DNA of 64,000 bases, taken from Cercospora beticola. Its lineage: Eukaryota; Ascomycota; Dothideomycetes; Mycosphaerellales; Mycosphaerellaceae. A program made the position numbers and the translations under genes. The notes beneath the pieces are model-generated. The model was not told the DNA's origin and ran no database searches. It saw only the letters and a program-made list of their open reading frames with translations. The DNA is taken from the NCBI RefSeq assembly GCF_033473495.1, contig NC_088937.1:930001-994000 (forward strand), read 5' to 3'. Shown here piece by piece: positions 58,419 to 64,000 of this stretch (within the stretch, counting starts at the first letter, position 1; the number at the start of each line of letters is the position of its first letter).

Positions 58419-59057
58419 TTATTCTCGGGCCAGTATGAGCCATCCCAAGTCCTGCATAGTAGCAGATACCAGGGGGTGTAGAGTTCCACTGTAGACTCTT
58501 ACAGATATCTGGATTCTACCATTGATGGTGTTCAGCTGCCGGTCGATATAGGGTAATGCACCCCCAATGTTATCTATTGTGTTTTCAGTAGTACTAGTCC
58601 ATCCGCCGCAATTCTTACTATGCATAAGAAGTTCCAGCGCCTTTAGCCTAGTACACTTCTCTCGGAGAAGCGCTAGAATTTCAGCACTGTCTTCTCGGAA
58701 CTGGCTATAATCAGCCTGACTGTCGAGAGACGGGAAGCTAATACACATGTGTGAGATTGAGCTTGCGTTTACTAGTCCTATCCCATGCAAGAAGGTCTTC
58801 AGCAGAATCTTCTCCTTCGGCGTCGTCTCCAAGAGACTGAATTTGTTCCTGCCGTATAGCACAGCACTTGCTTCGGTTCCGAGTTGTTTGCTAGTATAAA
58901 GCATTGCGAGCCATTGGATAGGCTTTTCGGGCGCAAATGCTTCTACTAGCTCCTCCATCTCTTGGAAAAGGTATATCGGATGGGGCACTCGTAGCACCAT
59001 CTCGAATATGCGATCACGAATCTTGCGGGGCAGTTTGAGAACGTTGGGCGCAGACAT
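58419..59057 (-). CDS. F-box-like/DUF-type protein of filamentous fungi
   Basis: The product is 212 residues from one exon. The N-terminal LKLPRKIRDRIFEMVLRVPHP has the Leu-Pro-x-x-(I/L)-Arg-x-x-Ile-(F/Y) pattern found at the start of many expanded fungal F-box-like families. AMLYTSKQLGTEASAVLYGR follows, which in those proteins is the 'cR-quIhaEa..vLYg.n.F' segment. The remainder (helical, with SHMCISFPSLDSQ and KCTRLKALELLMHS) fits the leucine-rich second half. F-box-like proteins usually act as substrate adaptors, but in these lineage-specific families the function is mostly unknown. A shorter tail than usual may mean a truncated member. Confidence 0.6.
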   Translation of the reverse strand: MSAPNVLKLPRKIRDRIFEMVLRVPHPIYLFQEMEELVEAFAPEKPIQWLAMLYTSKQLGTEASAVLYGRNKFSLLETTPKEKILLKTFLHGIGLVNASSISHMCISFPSLDSQADYSQFREDSAEILALLREKCTRLKALELLMHSKNCGGWTSTTENTIDNIGGALPYIDRQLNTINGRIQISVRVYSGTLHPLVSATMQDLGWLILARE

Positions 59058-59723
59058 GTCTGCTGTTTGTAAAGTATGTTCCTCCTTCGCAGCCGCTTCA
59101 CCTTCCGTGGTGCTAGAGAACGTCCAGTAGAATCGGCACTGGCACGACTGTGGCTTCCGCTCGTGAATCAGGGTTTATGGAAGGAAACCAGAAAGAGGAT
59201 GACTCAGGTAGCGTGGTCGCGCGAAGGTGAGTGACGATAGACGCGGAATCAAGCAGTATTCTTCAGCTGTCGGTACTTCTCGCGATACCACTTCTGTGAT
59301 ATGCTAATCAGCAAAGAGTCGAATGGAGTCATCTGCAGCCAGCGCAGCGCTACGCAGACGTGGCGCAGACGACCTTGAGAACATACCGACGTGAGAGGTC
59401 GTGAGGCAGATGCCAGAAGAGTGAACGACTGCAGCTCAAATCAATCCTGCTACTTGGCTGATTGTCTCAAGACCCAGAGCAACGCGACGCGGGAGCAAAC
59501 TCGATATGCACGAAGCAAGTCAGTCACATTGCATGATCCACTTATCTTGGGGATTTTGATTGGCTGCCTGGCGGCGGCTCCAACGTGGGGCACGAGGCGC
59601 GCGGCTCACGGTGCCAGTCTGCCCCACCGCACCATGTGTGAGTATAAACAACATCGCGGTCCCTGTATGTAAACAGGGTCCTTAACTTCCAAAAATCTAT
59701 GTACATGTTCGTTGTATTGCAAA
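59058..59723. other. Intergenic: upstream of F-box-like gene and NACHT pseudogene
   Basis: About 670 bp between two divergent starts. No gene was seen. Confidence 0.45.
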
Positions 59724-62700
59724 ATGGCATATCGTTCACGCCGACGGTCTGAGCGCTTCACTTCTTTTTGTCGCTCTCTGTTCCGCCGGAAACCTCGGCA
59801 CGCTATAGATGAACATAAAGATCGGTCTATCCAGAAGACAAGAGCGGAATTAGGCCCGTCAATAGCGTTCGTGCGCTGACACGTAATTAATCATCCTCGC
59901 TGACTATTTTACAGGCCGATTGACGATGAGCAAAGCACGAACGTCAATGCTCCGGCTTCGCTGAAGAGGGATGGCACGAGCCTTCCCGTGCTAACGGAAC
60001 GTAGTAGTGATGCAGCTCCCAATGTGTGCTCGCAGGAACTTATCACTGCGACAGGTGTCCCAAAGATTTATGGAACTGCATCAAACTCGGAGGACCTTTG
60101 GAGCGCCGCATTCCGGGAAGCCGTTGAGGAAGTGAAGAAACATGTTGATGTCTCCATATTCGAAGGCCAGGACGTCGCGAAGTTGTTTAAGAACCTCGAG
60201 GACATTAACGAAGCAGCAACCTAGGAGGACGTTTTTCTGAGAGGAGTGAAGTACTTGCGATCCATCCAAGTTCCACTCGAGAATTTCAAGCTCGCATTAG
60301 ATCTGGCATCGCCATTGACAGCCCTCGAACCAACTACTATGACGGTTTTTGGTGTTGTTAGGAGTGTGATAGCAGTAAGTATTTGGTGGAGAACGCAGCT
60401 TTTCTCTTCGACTCTGCCCGTCCAGGATTCAACGAGTTACTAATAGACACTGTTCCAGATCGCTATCAGCCTTGCTACCGCCGATTTGGACTTCGCGAAG
60501 CAGGTTAGGGAAATGCTAGACTATATGAAATATATCGATAACTGTGATACTCTTGGTCGTAAAACAAACCAGTCGGATATACACAAGGTAAGATGGACCA
60601 GATATGTATGGAGATGTTCTAATTAATTACAGGCTTTAGTGTCGGTTTATGGAAAGATTCTGGAATTTTATAGCGTGGCACTCGATGTCTTGACAAGAAG
60701 AGGACTCAAGTTGTTCCTAACGATGATTTGGGAGAAGGAGCACTTACTAGAAATCGTTCAGGACTTCTTGAAGCATGCCAACAATCTTGGCCGCCTTGTT
60801 AACAAAGCCACATTGCAGATCACAATAGACATTAAGGAAATTCTTACACAACTCGAGAGTACGGCCAATCCGCTTGTCTATAGCTTTATTTTTGCTTACA
60901 TTCCTACAGTCTATTAGTGGCTTGGCAAGGACAAGATCGACAACCAGGCTGAGCGCCATGCTTAGTTGCACGAGCTGCGTCGTCCAGAATCTGACGCTCA
61001 GAACTCTACGACAATGAAAACCGTCTCACTAAGCGACCAAGCTTGCCAATTCCTGCTAACCGACGCGACGTTCATAGCATGGTTTAGCTCTTCTAAAATT
61101 CAGCATCTAGTTATACTAGGAGAGATAGGCTATAGGAAATCTGTGCTCTTTGCATTCTTAATCGACGAGCTAAGGCGCAGAAACGAGTATTAGCTGCCTA
61201 AGCCCAAGATGTGCTACTATTACTGTCGCGATGACTGGACTGGAAAAGTCACTGATATACTCTCTGTTCTCATTCTGCAGCTGCTCGATCAATTTCCAGG
61301 GATAAAGTTAACCTTCTACGAATAGTATAAGCAGATGCTAGGATCTGGGCTGAATTCAGCCAAAGATGAAAGCATGCTAGAGGACTTTCTACGCACGGTG
61401 ATAGTCCCACTGGACCGTCAACTCTACATAATGATCGACGGGCTTGACGAATGCGGCAGACCAGCTAGGAGAAAACTTGTCAGTCTCTTCAGATCTTTGG
61501 CTGCTGCAAATTCGAGACTAAAGATTTTGCTATCTTCTCGGCCTGATGGAGAGACCTTGGAGCTGCTGAACTTTATGGAAATAATCAAGCTGTCCGCCAA
61601 CTCAAGGAGAGACCATCTTATTTCATAGCACATTGTTGATAAACAGCTACCCTATCTGGCCCTAGGCATTAGAGAAGTCATCAGCGGAATTCTTTCAAAG
61701 ACAGCACATAGCAGTGCTATATGGACCAGAATGATGGTTGATCTAATTGAAGTCGAAGACCATAATACTCTTCCGCAAATCGAACGATGTCTGGAGAACA
61801 TGGCCCTGCCTACACAGCTTTCCGATTTGTATAATAGGATGTTGTCACGATGCTCTTCTGACAAATCCGAGCTTCGTCGTCTCGCTGTTTCTGCCCTCAG
61901 GATTCTTGCGGCAGTCCGCAGGCCTATTAGTATTTCAGAAATGGCTTTTGCTGTCGCTCTAGACACGGCCCCTCAGGATGTAAAGACTGTCGCTGCGCTG
62001 GAGACAATGGCAGACGGGAAAAGAGTGCTATAGTGCATACGTCCATTTATCGCTCAGATCGATTATGAGGACAGCAAAAGGCGCCAGATTCGACTGGTGC
62101 ATCAATCAGTCAAGGAATACGTAGTCGAGAGGCTCAATCCGTATCAGGACCCCTGCCATGATCATGCAAGAAAATGCACCAACAGCAAATTGCTGGTTGG
62201 TCAGGTGGCACAGCACATGGAAGAGTGCATTCTGAATATATGTATGAGGTACCTGATGTTAGAAGAGATGGATACGAATGTCCTTCTCTCGGAGCAAGAT
62301 TACGCCATCGATGCGTTGCCGCAAAATACCGACCTTTTCGATGATACTATCGCAGGAGCCGAACAATACACGAAGGACTGCACTTGGGAGGAGTGGGAAG
62401 CCAACATGATCCGCTATAACCCCGCAGAACGTGGGTTTGGTGAATTTTTCGTATACGCGTCATGTCATTGGGTCGACCACCTTGGTAGCATCGGTGCTAA
62501 GTATCTTCCGGATCTGTTGAGCATAGAAAGAATATGCTCAAGGGGCTCAATGAGACTTTGCAACTGGATCGAACAAAACCGTCGACCTGATTGCGTGTTA
62601 CAGGCGAGGTTTGGATTTGAACCTCGTTTGTATGATCCATTGAGTATAGCCTCATTGTACGGCTCCGATGCCGTGCTTCTGGACATGCTAAAAAGGTCAG

Positions 62701-62969
62701 ACTTTGACAGCGAACGATATCATACGGAGTCGGGTGTTCGAGCCGTTGACCAAATCCTTCAATGGTGTAGTCCGGAGCGGCTTGCAACATTCATGGATGG
62801 GATGAGAGCACGCGTGTGCGGAACAAAATTCGCTACTGTTGGTAAAACATCCACTTGGAAGGGCTCGCACACGAATCAAACGCTCGAGAGCAGTGCAGAA
62901 ATCTTGGCTGAAGTGCAGTCTCTCTGGAAACACGTCAAAAGCGACTCGGACTGGAAAGCGCTGCGCTGA
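59724..62969 (+). pseudogene. NACHT (NLR-like) gene with seven in-frame TAG codons
   Basis: The ATG at 59724 opens a basic N terminus (MAYRSRRRSERFTSF). A GTCAAT donor at 59858 and an acceptor ending at 59914 lead into exon 2. Further introns lie after VRSVIA (donor GTAAGT, 60373), after SDIHK and near 60860-60909. From 60910 to the TGA at 62967-62969 one frame is kept throughout, broken only by TAGs at 60915, 60963, 61191, 61323, 61626 and 62031. A seventh is at 60222 in the N-terminal exon. The N-terminal helical region is followed by the NACHT domain. Its Walker A reads GEIGYRKSVL, with Arg where Gly is expected, and its Walker B (LYIMIDGLDECGR) is intact. LKILLSSRPDGE and a winged-helix-like region (RLVHQSVKEYV) follow. 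The C-terminal ~290 residues show no ankyrin, WD or TPR repeats. NLRs mediate fungal incompatibility and programmed cell death. Confidence 0.85.
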
Positions 62970-64000
62970 ATCCTGTAGTTCAAAGTGGGTTCGCTGAAGG
63001 GGAACCTTCTGCTGAAGCTTGGGCTCGATTGTTCGCGATATCAGCATACGAGCCTCTCGCAGAAGCTGATGTGCGATCTTACGGGCCGTGTCGCAACTGA
63101 TCCAAGAACTGGGCTGCAGCAGTGTCTCATTTTGAAAGTCAAGACTGACACTGCTTCTGCAGCCCTGGAAAGGCAGACCGGATACCAAGATCAAGGAGAA
63201 GATCACAGGATTTTTTCCAAGGCAACTTGAACCGTATCAGAGCAGAATACTAAGATAGATCAACAGGTACTTTCAATTAGAGCAGGAACAAGTCGGGCTT
63301 TGTGGTATGCAAAGGCATGGATTTTGTGGTTCATTTGCTGCACACGGCTAATTCGTTGTTGGAGTGCATTTGTGAGCTTGAATCCGCTCACACGCTATCA
63401 CCAGCAGGATACACTTTGACCGCCATGTCAAAATCGCACATGAGAAGAAGCCTGTTCCTCCCAATTCAGTGTGCTACAAACGCGTCAACCCCTTTCTTTG
63501 GTTAAATCGGCCACACAAGAAGAAATTCGTCAGTCTTGAGGCTAGAAGCCCAGAACAGCTTGAATTCAATTGGGGGTAACTTCAGAACTAGTCGTTGGGT
63601 TCTTTGGTCAAGGTGGACACTCAAACTAAGTGTTTCGGTACTCGCTCAACCGCCTAAATTATTCCAGCCTTGAATCATAGTCAGGCGAAACACTTCAGGT
63701 ATGTGTAGCAAATACTGTTAGCTATGTTCAGCTACGCCGATCGAGCAGTCATACGCCACAACATAGAACCGTCGCTACTTCCTCGGCCTCGAATGCATCA
63801 TTGGTGTCCCGGAACTTGATGACCATCGTCGGAGGTACTGAAATCGACAGAAATTGCGCGAACCCGAACGAAATCGTGTAAATCTGAGCTGAACTGCCAA
63901 GATCGACCTAAGCGTCAATAGGTTTGACTCGGCACTGGTAGCGGAGAGACAATCAACTGCGGGACAAGCCTGGCGGCACAAACAGGCGGCATTTGCTGAC
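62970..64000. other. Right-end region, no gene supported
   Basis: A plus-strand fragment at about 62985-63230 (KGNLLLKLGLDCSRYQ) could be a frameshifted remnant of the NACHT gene's end. The rest shows only short frames. Confidence 0.4.

Noticed and set aside
59724..62969. Reassignment of TAG to a sense codon
   Set aside because: TAG is the natural terminator of pmt2, the orphan gene at 20464-21570 and the GTPase gene in the same window.

Overview
This window is nuclear DNA from a filamentous ascomycete, most likely a dothideomycete. The evidence is many short introns (about 46-90 nt) with GTRNGT donors and CTRAC/CTGAC branch sites, compact single-copy housekeeping genes on both strands, a hookA-type gene, an ARS-binding-protein-2 gene, a gpdA-type GAPDH, small secreted proteins, and a NACHT gene riddled with RIP-like stop codons. 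The class-level placement is inference.

Layout. 0.4-9.1 kb: a conserved unknown protein, coproporphyrinogen oxidase, a Pmt2-type O-mannosyltransferase and a SWIRM-domain protein. 11.2-19.0 kb: a Sws1/ZSWIM7-type recombination factor, proteasome subunit Rpn8 divergent from an M1 aminopeptidase with two possible starts, an HD phosphohydrolase and a BC10/BLCAP-family membrane protein. 19.3-23.5 kb: an accessory patch of short, weakly conserved genes, including two secreted proteins (one PAN/apple-like). 24.5-33.7 kb: a Pumilio protein, a Zn2Cys6 transcription factor and a large SLIP-GC-like GTPase. 35-39 kb: GAPDH and an S10 carboxypeptidase broken by one TAA. 39.6-46.3 kb: ARS-binding protein 2, a Hook protein and a Myb/SANT protein. 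49.2-56.3 kb: tubulin cofactor B, centromere protein Mif2/CENP-C and a small membrane protein. 56.8-64 kb: an unusual tRNA-Asp-like gene, an F-box-like protein and a NACHT pseudogene.

Most genes are unlinked housekeeping functions: haem synthesis, ER glycosylation, proteasome, microtubule and endosome transport, centromere, RNA binding and glycolysis. I see no metabolic gene cluster. Several divergent pairs share short promoters (rpn8/aminopeptidase, HD/BC10, Zn2Cys6/GTPase, mif2/membrane protein). Three long stretches (9.1-11.2, 46.3-49.2 and 50.2-53.3 kb) contain no gene I can support.

The most unusual observations are these. (1) A tRNA-Asp(GTC)-like locus has intact A and B boxes and a T6 terminator. 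It carries a 30-nt canonical anticodon-loop intron plus a 53-nt insert after the D arm that begins GTAAGT and ends CAG. (2) The NACHT gene's reading frame survives over about 3 kb except for seven in-frame stops, all TAG. (3) The carboxypeptidase has a 10-nt microexon followed by a GC-AG intron, and a CAA-to-TAA-type stop upstream of the catalytic His. (4) The GTPase gene has two in-frame, stop-free introns placed exactly at its G1 and G3 nucleotide-binding motifs.
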